This document shows positions 8,554-16,677 of a stretch of 64,000 bases of DNA, one piece after another. The stretch is from NCBI GenBank assembly GCA_016718505.1, contig JADKDE010000003.1, forward strand, positions 310,001 through 374,000. Reading direction: 5' to 3'. Origin of the DNA: Saprospiraceae bacterium. GTDB taxonomy: Bacteria; Bacteroidota; Bacteroidia; Chitinophagales; Saprospiraceae. Position 1 is the stretch's first letter. Each line of letters begins with the position of its first letter. Under the pieces are notes generated by a model. The model saw only the letters and a program-made list of their open reading frames with translations, was not told where the DNA came from and ran no database searches. The translations under genes and the position numbers were made by a program.

Positions 8554-9600
8554 ATGAGTGACCCGACGCCTATCAGAACAGAAATTGCCTCCCTTGGAGA
8601 GTTTGGACTAATCGATTATTTAGCCAAAAAAAACCGTACCATCCACTCCTCCACGCTCAAAAGCATCGGCGACGACGCTGCGGTTATTGATCCCCAAGGC
8701 AAAAAAATGCTCGTTTCCACGGACCTCTTGATCGAGGGCATTCATTTTGATCTCATGTACACACCACTGAAACACCTTGGCTATAAATCCATCGTGGCCA
8801 ATGTCTCCGACATCATCGCCATGAATGCAATCCCAAGCCAAGTGACCGTTTCCATCGCCCTTTCCAACAAAGTTTCCCTAGAAGCTCTCACCGAGCTGTA
8901 CGAGGGAATTTATGCCGCTTGCGACGCTTATCAAGTGGATTTGGTTGGCGGCGATACCACCTCCTCCCAAAAAGGCCTTCTGATATCCGTTACCGCCATC
9001 GGATGGGCTGACGAAGATGACATTTGTTACAGAAATACTGCCAAAGTTGGCGACTTAATTTGCGTTACGGGTGACCTAGGAGCTGCCTTTCTCGGCCTAC
9101 AAATTCTAGAGCGCGAGAAGCAACTTTTTCTATCAGATACCAAGATCCAACCAGACCTCGAAGACCAACAATACCTCATCGGTCGCCAGTTAAAGCCCGA
9201 GGCACGACTAGACATCATCCAGTCACTCAAAAGAGCCAAAATCAAGCCTTCTTCCATGATCGATATCTCGGACGGCTTGGCCTCCGAATTGTTACATATC
9301 TGCACACAATCCAATGTTGGCGCACTCATCGTGGAGTCTCAAGTCCCTCTCCACCCAGACACCCAGTTGATGGCGCTAAAGTTCAAGCTGGATCCCATTA
9401 CGACAGCTTTGAGCGGTGGCGAAGACTATGAATTGTTATTCACAATACATCCAGATGATCACCAGCTCATCCAGCATTTAGCCGATATATACGTCATCGG
9501 AGAGATAAAACCAGCTAGTGAGGGCATTCAACTCCAGACTACTGGTGGCAATTTTCATCCCATCAAAGCGCAAGGTTGGAATCATTTTAACAATATTTAG
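8554..9600 (+). CDS. thiL: Thiamine-monophosphate kinase
   Basis: Phosphorylates thiamine monophosphate to thiamine diphosphate (TPP), the last step of the pathway. The 348-residue product has the ThiL pattern: SIGDDAAVID (Mg/ATP-binding acidic loop), VSTDLLIEGIHFD, SDIIAMNAIPSQ, VGGDTTSSQKG and the C-terminal SGGEDYELLFT. Length is typical. It lies directly before a TPP riboswitch and a TonB-dependent receptor, so thiamine salvage and activation sit side by side, although the riboswitch starts after thiL and controls only the receptor. Confidence 0.95.
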   Translation: MSDPTPIRTEIASLGEFGLIDYLAKKNRTIHSSTLKSIGDDAAVIDPQGKKMLVSTDLLIEGIHFDLMYTPLKHLGYKSIVANVSDIIAMNAIPSQVTVSIALSNKVSLEALTELYEGIYAACDAYQVDLVGGDTTSSQKGLLISVTAIGWADEDDICYRNTAKVGDLICVTGDLGAAFLGLQILEREKQLFLSDTKIQPDLEDQQYLIGRQLKPEARLDIIQSLKRAKIKPSSMIDISDGLASELLHICTQSNVGALIVESQVPLHPDTQLMALKFKLDPITTALSGGEDYELLFTIHPDDHQLIQHLADIYVIGEIKPASEGIQLQTTGGNFHPIKAQGWNHFNNI

Positions 9601-9602
9601 CG

Positions 9603-9610
9603 TATATTTG
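9603..9610 (+). promoter_or_regulatory. -7 element for the TPP-riboswitch transcript
   Basis: TATATTTG matches TAnnTTTG. It begins 3 bases after the thiL stop and ends 3-4 bases before the first conserved riboswitch base, so transcription would start right at the aptamer. Confidence 0.5.
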
Positions 9611-9613
9611 CAG

Positions 9614-9678
9614 CTCGGGGTGCCCATCAGGCTGAGATTATACCCATTGAACCTGAGCAGGTAATGCTGCTAAGGGAC
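9614..9678 (+). promoter_or_regulatory. TPP riboswitch (THI element)
   Basis: The conserved blocks of the thiamine diphosphate aptamer occur in order: CGGGGTGCCC, GGCTGAGA, TACCCATTGAACCTGA, GGTAATGCTGC and AAGGGA. It is expected to lower expression of the downstream receptor when TPP is plentiful. I did not identify a clear terminator between aptamer and gene; the 50-200 bases that follow contain a dispersed repeat element that may have altered the expression platform. Confidence 0.93.
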
Positions 9679-9733
9679 TTTGACTTTCTGTGCTATAGGG
9701 CGACTTGATTTACTAAAATTCAATTCAACGCTT

Positions 9734-12100
9734 ATGGCATTTTTCGCTTCATTTTCAGCTTCTTTTTTTGTAGGGCATGCCCCTCAGCAATGCTTCGGGT
9801 CGGGCTGTCCAGGGGTTCGCGTTGCTCCGTCTCTCCTCGAATCTACATCGAGTCGAGACTCTCGACTGACGTCGAGACCCTTCCCATCCCTCATGCTGCT
9901 TTTCGTCACCATCGGGGTCTTCTACACGAGTACATTGCTCGCGCAAGACACGCTGAAGATGGATTCTTTGACCAACTATTATATACCCGAAGTTCCAATC
10001 ATCAGTTCATTTGCAGACAAAGAAGACCCATTGGTTCAATACAATTTTAACAAGGAAAAAATAAAACAAAACGCCCAAAGCAAAGACCTTCCCTATTTAT
10101 TAAGCCAAAGCCCCAGTGCAGTTTTTACGAGCGACGATGGCTTGGGTGTGGGATATACTGGCCTTAGAATTAGGGGCTCTGACGCTACTAGAACCAGCGT
10201 AAATATCAATGGCGTACCTCTCAATGATGGCGAATCGGGTCAAGTATATTGGGTGGATCTCCCTGATTTGATAGAATCCGCTGACCAGATCCAAATCCAA
10301 AGAGGAGTAGGAACGACCAGCCAAGGGACATCTTCGTTCGGTGCTTCGGTCAATATAGCCACTTTTAGGCCTCAAGACCCCAATCTGGTTCTTTCGACTT
10401 ATATCGGTCGGTTTGGTACCCTAAAATATCACGTGCGTGGCAGCTCTGGCTTGGTAAGAAACAAAATCGCCATGGAAGCTGGCGTTTCTAGCATCAAATC
10501 GGACGGTTATATCGATCGAGCCAAATCCAATCTTACCAGTGCCTTTATAAATCTTCACCTAGCCATGAAAAATGGTTTTATGCATTTGTTGGGTCGTCAA
10601 GGGCAAGAACGCACTTACCAAGCCTGGTATGGGCTTCCACACCAATACTTGGAGACCAACCGCACCTATAATCCTTCAGGACTCATCGCTTCATCAGGTA
10701 CCTTTTATGACAATGAAGTGGACGACTACACCCAGAAACATCTACAATACCTCTGGGAACAAAAACTTTCCAGTCGCCTCTATTCCAAGTTAACGCTTTA
10801 TACCACTTTCGGCAAGGGGTTTTACGAGCAGTACAAAAACAATGTTAGATTAAGTAATTACGAGATTCCACCTATAGAAATTCAGGACACCTTGCGCGAA
10901 AAATCCGATTTGGTAACCCAAAAATGGCTCGATAATAGCCTATACGGTGGTATTTGGACCATCGACGCCAAATCCAAGGCTTTTGAAGAATTGAACGCTG
11001 GGATCCATATCAGCCGATACATGGGAGACCATTTTGGGCGGGTAAAATGGGCAAAATTCCATCCAGTAGATGCCATCCCTTCGGAATTTTATTTCGATCA
11101 AGGCAATAAGAGTGAATTTTCTATTTTCGCAAAATCCAGAAAAAAACTAAGCGAGAAACTTAGGCTGTTCTTGGACATTCAGTACCGCCATGTACAGTAT
11201 CAAATCGATACATTCGACCAAGGTGGTCTGTATCTAGCCAAGCGTACGTACCATTTTTTAAATCCTAAAATTGGAGGAGCCTACGCATTTGACCCCAAAC
11301 ATAGTTTTAACTTATATTTTGGAATCGCAAACAAGGAACCCTTTCGGGATGATTTTGAAGGAGAAGTTGCAGGAATAAAGGTGCAACCCGAACGGCTATA
11401 CAATGCAGAATTGACCTATAAATACAAAATGCCAACTGGCGAATTGGTCGCGAACTTATTCTACATGAACTATCACAATCAACTGGTTCTCAATGGATTG
11501 ATCAATGATGTCGGAGCTGCTCAAAGAATCAATATTCCGAATAGTTTTCGCTTGGGATTGGAGTTGAGTGGATTTTTTACCTGGAAAAATTTTCAATTAG
11601 AAAGTCATTGGACTTTGAGTAAAAACAAAATTACAGACTTCGATTATTTCATTGACAATTGGGATAGCGGTGCTCCCGACAAGGTCCATTTATCCGACGT
11701 CGATTTGGCATTTTCACCCAATATCATCATCAAAAACAGTCTTAAATACACATTGAAACGCTTGACGCTGGTGTTATCACAAAACTATGTGGGCAGTCAA
11801 TTTATAGACAATACAGGCTCCAAATTTCGAAAACTACCAGATTATACGACTTTTGATTTTCAGGTCTTTTGGAGACCAATGAAGAATTATAATCTTAGAT
11901 TGGAAGCGACCATTTTCAATCTATTAAACCAAAAATATGTCTCCAATGCTTGGACCTATCCTTTCACTAGCACTCAATATGATCCAACCGCCGATGACAT
12001 CTATGCGAGCAGAGGTCAAAACAATGGGGACTACCAATTGACGGGGTATTTTCCTCAAGCCACAAGACACTGGGCCCTTGGTATTAGATGGGGCTTCTAA
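9734..12100 (+). CDS. TonB-dependent receptor, TPP-regulated (thiamine-type uptake)
   Basis: Outer-membrane TonB-dependent receptor. The plug domain runs over about the first 150 mature residues (YLLSQSPSAVFTSDDGLG, GLRIRGSDATRTSVNINGVPLND, YWVDLPDLIESADQIQIQRGVGTTSQGT shown in part) and is followed by a 22-strand-type barrel with TonB-receptor repeats such as NAELTYKYKMPTGELVANLFYMNY and a C-terminal aromatic (RWGF). The upstream TPP riboswitch points to import of thiamine or a precursor. The start is uncertain: ATG 9734 precedes an in-frame dispersed repeat (9773-9896); ATG 9893, formed by the end of that repeat, gives MLLFVTIGVFYTSTLLAQ, a signal-like segment that lacks a basic start. An even earlier TTG at 9680 is unlikely. 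Confidence 0.9.
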   Translation: MAFFASFSASFFVGHAPQQCFGSGCPGVRVAPSLLESTSSRDSRLTSRPFPSLMLLFVTIGVFYTSTLLAQDTLKMDSLTNYYIPEVPIISSFADKEDPLVQYNFNKEKIKQNAQSKDLPYLLSQSPSAVFTSDDGLGVGYTGLRIRGSDATRTSVNINGVPLNDGESGQVYWVDLPDLIESADQIQIQRGVGTTSQGTSSFGASVNIATFRPQDPNLVLSTYIGRFGTLKYHVRGSSGLVRNKIAMEAGVSSIKSDGYIDRAKSNLTSAFINLHLAMKNGFMHLLGRQGQERTYQAWYGLPHQYLETNRTYNPSGLIASSGTFYDNEVDDYTQKHLQYLWEQKLSSRLYSKLTLYTTFGKGFYEQYKNNVRLSNYEIPPIEIQDTLREKSDLVTQKWLDNSLYGGIWTIDAKSKAFEELNAGIHISRYMGDHFGRVKWAKFHPVDAIPSEFYFDQGNKSEFSIFAKSRKKLSEKLRLFLDIQYRHVQYQIDTFDQGGLYLAKRTYHFLNPKIGGAYAFDPKHSFNLYFGIANKEPFRDDFEGEVAGIKVQPERLYNAELTYKYKMPTGELVANLFYMNYHNQLVLNGLINDVGAAQRINIPNSFRLGLELSGFFTWKNFQLESHWTLSKNKITDFDYFIDNWDSGAPDKVHLSDVDLAFSPNIIIKNSLKYTLKRLTLVLSQNYVGSQFIDNTGSKFRKLPDYTTFDFQVFWRPMKNYNLRLEATIFNLLNQKYVSNAWTYPFTSTQYDPTADDIYASRGQNNGDYQLTGYFPQATRHWALGIRWGF
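9773..9896 (+). repeat. Dispersed structured repeat, copy A (inside receptor leader)
   Basis: Begins GGGCATGCCCC, contains TTCGGGTCGGGC and ends CATCCCTCATGC. Terminal arms GCATG and CATGC pair. Inside, GTCTC..CTCGA / TCGAG..GAGAC forms one long hairpin and TCTCGAC-TGAC-GTCGAGA a second. It is in frame with the receptor gene and GC-richer than its surroundings. Confidence 0.8.
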
Positions 12101-12131
12101 ATAAATTATTAGCCTTGCCTAAATAAAGAAT

Positions 12132-13160
12132 TTAACAACAATTGATCCTAACATGGAAAGCATCTAGATAATCAAAAATGGGCTGCCAACGCACATCCAA
12201 TGTTTCAGGACATTCATCAAATACAATGACATCAAAAAATTCCATCGGCACTTTTTCGTTGTATTCGATGGGTAAAACTTCTTCATTTTCCAAAAAATCG
12301 TTCGTATCCGCCGCTTCAGCTTGTTCCAAATCTCGATTTTTCAAAATGCAGTACAAACGTTGGATAGATGTAATATACGCTTGATGGTCTTGGGGTATAT
12401 AGGTATTGCGAAGGCGAATGAAGCTGTATATGTCGGACAAAAGCCTAGGGTCATCTTGCGGTATATAGTTCGAAAAATGGGATTCGGCGATGGTAGCTGC
12501 TTGTACATCATTAACGAGATACAAAACACGCAAGACCTTTGTATGCTTGATAAGGCGATAAAAAGAGGTGATGGTCACTTGGTATTTATCCAGATCTTGT
12601 GGTATTTCTACACACGTGATTTTATTGAGTTCTTGCAGAGAATTTTCTATTTTCGACAATGCCGATATTTGACCGTCGTTCAATCCTTTGGAGTCAACCT
12701 CTGGAAAATATTGAGCTAATCTCATACGCAGAGAGATGGTCCTTTTTATCCATCTATTGAGTGTTTCGGGACGATGAAATGTGTTAATTTTTCTCCATTC
12801 GGGAGCAGGATCTCTCAAATCCATAAAATAAGTATCTGCCCCATAAGACAAATACAAGTAGGAATACGTCTTATTCAGCTCACTCGGTTGGTAGGTCCTA
12901 ATATATTCATCAAAGTCATGGGGGGTATAAGCATTTTTTGAAGTCGTTGTGGGCAAAACTTTAATGTACCCAACTGGCTTGTTATCAACATGCAATATAT
13001 AATCATAAAGAGCAGATCCTTCAAAATAATTTCTTGTGACAGCTCCGATTTTTTCGTAATCCGAAACTCTCAATGGGCATATAATATCCCATCCGCATAG
13101 AATTAATTGTTTATCAATGATTTCGTTTGCTATATCAGTAGGGCATAAATTCATCCTCAT
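12132..13160 (-). CDS. Orphan HsdR-like protein with ruined nuclease and ATPase motifs
   Basis: The 342-residue frame follows the N-terminal half of type I restriction HsdR subunits. YDYILHVDNKPVGYIKVLP aligns with the nuclease strand pair usually ending in VEAK, but E and K are replaced by K and L. Next comes GQISALSKIENSL, the helicase Q-motif region. IPQDLDKYQVTITSFYRLIK aligns without gaps with the Walker A segment (usually ATGTGKT then YRL), so GTGKT has become DLDKY. LRVLYLVND, AYITSIQRLY and PMEFFDVIVFDECP follow; the DEAD box ends in P, not H. The protein stops after FDYLDAF, just before the usual TAT motif III. No hsdM or hsdS is near. The frame is uninterrupted, so it is either a recent relic or a repurposed pseudoenzyme. 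Confidence 0.75.
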   Translation of the reverse strand: MRMNLCPTDIANEIIDKQLILCGWDIICPLRVSDYEKIGAVTRNYFEGSALYDYILHVDNKPVGYIKVLPTTTSKNAYTPHDFDEYIRTYQPSELNKTYSYLYLSYGADTYFMDLRDPAPEWRKINTFHRPETLNRWIKRTISLRMRLAQYFPEVDSKGLNDGQISALSKIENSLQELNKITCVEIPQDLDKYQVTITSFYRLIKHTKVLRVLYLVNDVQAATIAESHFSNYIPQDDPRLLSDIYSFIRLRNTYIPQDHQAYITSIQRLYCILKNRDLEQAEAADTNDFLENEEVLPIEYNEKVPMEFFDVIVFDECPETLDVRWQPIFDYLDAFHVRINCC

Positions 13161-13602
13161 TTAATAAAAATTTTGTTTCATTCATAAAATACTTACGAGC
13201 CAAATGGATTCTAAAAGAATAATAACTGGTGTAAAACTATTGGCAAATCCCTTTCTTCTTGCCAATCCTTTAACAACTATTCTATTTCAATGAAACAAAG
13301 CCGTCCTTCAAACATCATGTAATGTTATAGGCAACGGATTTGTCATCTTAAGTGCTAAAAATACACTACAAAGATAAGAAAATTTATATTACTAGTCAAA
13401 TTATTTTAGGCTCCTACACTCTTCTGATAAGTCCATCAAAATAGTGAATTAACGATATTTATTATAATTAATAATACCTATAAACTTATTTTGTTTCGCC
13501 CTTAAAGTTTAATTGCAATATAATTGCTGTTATGTTTTTAGAATAAAAATGAAAAATACACGACATGGAAGCTAAATAATCCATAAAACCCCTTTTTGAA
13601 AA

Positions 13603-13723
13603 GTGCGTCAGGAATCGAAACGATCTCCAAAGGTGAGTCTTGTCAAAACATGCAATGATTGACAAGACCGAAATGAAATGAAGTCGTGTAGAGTCCGACA
13701 CTTGCGTAGCAAGGGTGACGCCC
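13603..13723 (-). repeat. Dispersed structured repeat, copy H
   Basis: Read on the minus strand it begins GGGCGTCACCC and ends ATTCCTGACGCAC; terminal arms GCGTCA and TGACGC pair perfectly. CTTGC-TAC-GCAAG forms the first hairpin and GTCTTGTCA...TGACAAGAC the large one. This is the most diverged copy in primary sequence, but the helices are kept. Confidence 0.7.
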
Positions 13724-13784
13724 AAACCCCAATCACATTATCGGTAAAATCAAAATATACACTGGAAATCTGATTTTATTCGTT

Positions 13785-13792
13785 TAATTTTG
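13785..13792 (+). promoter_or_regulatory. -7 element for fabD
   Basis: TAATTTTG matches TAnnTTTG and ends 23 bases before ATG 13816. It overlaps the upstream in-frame GTG at 13792, which argues that GTG is not the start codon. Confidence 0.5.
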
Positions 13793-13815
13793 TGGCAGTA
13801 ATAAAACAATTATAC

Positions 13816-14691
13816 ATGATAGCGTATATTTTTCCAGGGCAAGGATCGCAATTTTCAGGCATGGGCAAGGACCTTTACGAAGGATCGCAAGAGGTTCGAG
13901 CACTTTTCGACCAAGCTAAATCTGAACTGGGTTTTGACATTGGCGAAGTGATGTTCCACGGGACTGAAGAGGAGCTGAAACAGACGAATGTCACTCAGCC
14001 AGCCATATTTTTGCATAGTTGTGCGGTCTGGCTCGCCAATCCGAATCGAGCAGCGGCGGCATATTTTGCAGGGCATTCCCTAGGAGAGTTTTCGGCATTG
14101 GTGGCTTCGGGAGTCGTAAGCTTTGCCGAAGGAATCTATATGGTCAAACACCGCGCCAATGAGATGCAAAAAGCTTGTGTATTGCACCCTTCGAGCATGG
14201 CGGCAGTCTTGGGTCTTTCGGATGAAATCACAGAAAATATTTGCAATCAAGCTAAGGAAATTGTAGTGCCAGCAAATTATAACTCACCGGGGCAAATCGT
14301 GATTTCGGGCAGTTTTGAAGGCATCGCCGAGGTTACTCCTTTGCTGCAAGCTGCAGGTGCGAAAAGAGTTTTGCCACTTCCAGTGGGTGGGGCATTCCAC
14401 TCCCCTTTGATGAAACCAGCCTTGGAGGGATTCAAGTTGGCTATCGAAAATATAAATTTCAAAACCCCATATAGTCCGATCGTCCAAAATATCACCGCTA
14501 AACCAGTGAGCGATCCAGTGCAAATCAAAGAGAACATCATAGCCCAACTCACAGGCCCCGTAAAATGGTCTCAGAGCATTACGGAGATGGGAAAACTTGG
14601 GGTGACTAGCTATATCGAAGTTGGTCCAGGTAAAGTGCTCCAAGGATTGGTTAAAAAAATTCAGCCCGACGCAGAACTCGGAGGCTTATAA
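13816..14691 (+). CDS. fabD: Malonyl-CoA:ACP transacylase
   Basis: Transfers malonyl groups from CoA to acyl carrier protein to feed fatty-acid synthesis. The 291-residue product begins MIAYIFPGQGSQFSGMG, with the GQGSQ oxyanion motif, the nucleophile Ser in GHSLGEF (about residue 90) and the catalytic His in GGAFHSPLM (about residue 195). ATG 13816 is chosen over GTG 13792 because a promoter -7 element covers the GTG. The downstream OstA-like gene starts 2 bases after the stop, so the two are probably co-transcribed. Confidence 0.95.
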   Translation: MIAYIFPGQGSQFSGMGKDLYEGSQEVRALFDQAKSELGFDIGEVMFHGTEEELKQTNVTQPAIFLHSCAVWLANPNRAAAAYFAGHSLGEFSALVASGVVSFAEGIYMVKHRANEMQKACVLHPSSMAAVLGLSDEITENICNQAKEIVVPANYNSPGQIVISGSFEGIAEVTPLLQAAGAKRVLPLPVGGAFHSPLMKPALEGFKLAIENINFKTPYSPIVQNITAKPVSDPVQIKENIIAQLTGPVKWSQSITEMGKLGVTSYIEVGPGKVLQGLVKKIQPDAELGGL

Positions 14692-14692
14692 T

Positions 14693-16528
14693 ATGTACAA
14701 TCCAAAAGTAAAAAATATACATAAGAACTCAAAAACGCTCAACCTAAGGCAAGCAGTCGGTGTTTTGTTCATTTTATTTACTACACTAAATATTTCATTA
14801 GCACAAACTAAAAATTCGATAATTATCGATCGCTGGAATACGGCGAGTAGAACCCAAATCAACGATACGTGGATTGACACGTTAAAAGGGCAAGTACTAT
14901 TGCATCAGGGGGACAATTTTTTCGAGTGTGATACTGCAGTCCTTCAGAACAATCAGCTACAAGCCTGGGGGAAAGTCATTTTGCAGCAAAAAGACTCCTT
15001 GTGGGTTTATGGAAACCAACTAAACTACAATGGCGATACCAAAAAAGCATATTTGCAAGGCGAGGTGGTATTGGTCAATAAGCAACAAAAGCTGTTTACT
15101 GAGCAGTTGGATTATGATTTGAATACCAAATTGGCAACTTTCAATACCAAAGGGACAATGACCGAAGGTAAGACAGCCATGATCAGCGATAGAGGGGTCT
15201 ATGATGTCAATTTAGATCAAGCGAGATTTTATAGCAATGTTCAAATCCAAGATCCAGAATTTTTGGTAAAAACAGATTCCTTATACTTCAATTCAAAAAG
15301 CAAGGAAGCTCAATTCGTGAGCCCTACGATCATCCAATATAAAGATTCGAAAATATACACAGAAAGCGGTATTTACAATATCAGCAATCGCCAAGCGGTC
15401 TTCGACGGAAAGCCTCAGTATCTCTCTCCCACTCAGAAAGCAAAAGCCCGTAAAATCACCTACAATGGGGATCTACAAGCATTTAATCTAATCGGCGATG
15501 CCTTCATCGAGGAAAAAAATCAAACTGCACAAGCAGATTCTATTGTTTATTTTGAAAAATCTGAAAAGGCACAATTCTTTGGGAAAGCATCCCTTAAAGG
15601 AGAGCAAATCAATGCCCGAGGAGATACTTTATATTACGACAAAAAAACCAAAACCTTCAGCAGTGTTGGGCCTTCTGTGTTCAGTGATTCTACACAAATC
15701 ATCCAAGCAGAGGAAACAATTTTTGATCAAAATACGGGTATGGGAAAACTTAAGCGTAATGTCTTTTGGCAGGATACGGTGCAAAAGGTTTCAATTCGTA
15801 CACAGAACCTTGATTTAGACAAAACTAAAAAAGAATTTAGGGCATATGGTGGAAGAAATCTCATTGCCATCGCATCTGGGTCTGATACCATATACATCGC
15901 AGCCGACACCTTGCGTAGAGAGTCCATTTCGACGGCAGATTCAAGCAAAATACTCAGGGCATATCCAGATGTAAGAGTTTGGATGAAGGATATGCAATTG
16001 GTCTGTGATTCATTGGCTTTTGCTGAAAAGGATTCGATATTTCGATTCTTGGGACGTCCCATCATGTGGTATGATAGCGGCAGGACTCAATTGGCTTCAG
16101 ACACTTTATTCATGTATGCTAAAAACAAAAAATTAGACAAAATTCATCTACAACAAAATGCAACAGTTCTGAGCCAAAAAGATTCCATATTCTTTGACCA
16201 AGTATTTGGACGGACCATTTATAGCCATTTTGAAGATGGCAAAATAAACCTAATGGAGGTCATCGGCAATGCAGAGACCGTGTATTACGCTCAAGACGAT
16301 AACAAAGCCTATATCGGGGTCAATCACAAACTCGGGGCAAGGATGAATTTGCATTTTTTGGATAAAAAGCTACAACAAATTCGGTTTTATACTCAACCTG
16401 AAGGAAAATTTATTCCCATTCAAACCGCAGATCACTTAGGTTTGCGTATAAAAACTTTTCAATGGCACCCCGACTGGCGTCCCTTGATCTTAAGCGACAT
16501 TTTAGACCCAAGTAAACACAGGGAGTAA
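14693..16528 (+). CDS. OstA/LptA-like periplasmic protein
   Basis: Exported protein of 611 residues, from ATG 14693 two bases after the fabD stop. Residues about 18-38 form a signal peptide ending SLAQ. The rest consists of repeated beta-jellyroll strands of the OstA/LptA type (FECDTAVLQNNQLQAWGKV, YNGDTKKAYLQGEVVL, DSIVYFEKSEKAQFFGKASL, GDTLYYDKKTKTFSS), where each turn carries D-[ST]-L. In Gram-negatives this fold carries lipopolysaccharide between inner and outer membrane; the double-length form found in Bacteroidota is usually called OstA-like. A direct role in LPS transport is inferred, and there is no LptD barrel at its end. Confidence 0.85.
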   Translation: MYNPKVKNIHKNSKTLNLRQAVGVLFILFTTLNISLAQTKNSIIIDRWNTASRTQINDTWIDTLKGQVLLHQGDNFFECDTAVLQNNQLQAWGKVILQQKDSLWVYGNQLNYNGDTKKAYLQGEVVLVNKQQKLFTEQLDYDLNTKLATFNTKGTMTEGKTAMISDRGVYDVNLDQARFYSNVQIQDPEFLVKTDSLYFNSKSKEAQFVSPTIIQYKDSKIYTESGIYNISNRQAVFDGKPQYLSPTQKAKARKITYNGDLQAFNLIGDAFIEEKNQTAQADSIVYFEKSEKAQFFGKASLKGEQINARGDTLYYDKKTKTFSSVGPSVFSDSTQIIQAEETIFDQNTGMGKLKRNVFWQDTVQKVSIRTQNLDLDKTKKEFRAYGGRNLIAIASGSDTIYIAADTLRRESISTADSSKILRAYPDVRVWMKDMQLVCDSLAFAEKDSIFRFLGRPIMWYDSGRTQLASDTLFMYAKNKKLDKIHLQQNATVLSQKDSIFFDQVFGRTIYSHFEDGKINLMEVIGNAETVYYAQDDNKAYIGVNHKLGARMNLHFLDKKLQQIRFYTQPEGKFIPIQTADHLGLRIKTFQWHPDWRPLILSDILDPSKHRE

Positions 16529-16646
16529 ACCCAAAAGTCCCCCAATTTCTTTTTGAAATTTCATTTTGATTTAATAAAAATCCATTCATTTCTCGGTCTG
16601 GAACAATAAATCGGGAGATTATATCTACGATTGTATGCAAATGGTT

Positions 16647-16654
16647 GTACCTTT
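16647..16654 (+). promoter_or_regulatory. Candidate -7 element for mutS
   Basis: TACCTTTA is one base off TAnnTTTG and ends 23 bases before ATG 16678, the same spacing as at fabD. It lies within the TTG-started extension of the frame, supporting the ATG start. Confidence 0.4.
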
Positions 16655-16677
16655 ACGGATTAAATCTGACTAAAGAA

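Larger units (their letters stand above)
13161..13815. other. 655-base gene-free region between HsdR-like gene and fabD
   Basis: No credible coding frame. It holds a possible minus-strand promoter for the HsdR-like gene (TATCTTTG read on the minus strand at 13369-13376, with a TTTG 20 bases upstream), an inverted repeat TTGGCAA/TTGCCAA at 13240-13246 and 13259-13265, repeat copy H (13603-13723) and the fabD promoter. The rest is AT-rich sequence in which I see nothing definite. Confidence 0.5.

Noticed and set aside
9790..10050. 86-residue frame overlapping the receptor gene
   Set aside because: Lies in repeat copy A and the receptor coding region in another frame, with no recognisable protein character.
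13240..13265. Inverted repeat TTGGCAA/TTGCCAA as a terminator or operator
   Set aside because: Only 7 base pairs, no T run and no clear relation to either flanking gene; listed only as part of the region.
13486..13725. 79-residue minus-strand frame in the gene-free region
   Set aside because: It mostly translates repeat copy H and has no domain or promoter support.
13792..13815. GTG start for fabD at 13792
   Set aside because: The GTG overlaps a -7 promoter element, and the FabD family begins at MIAYIFPGQGSQ (13816).
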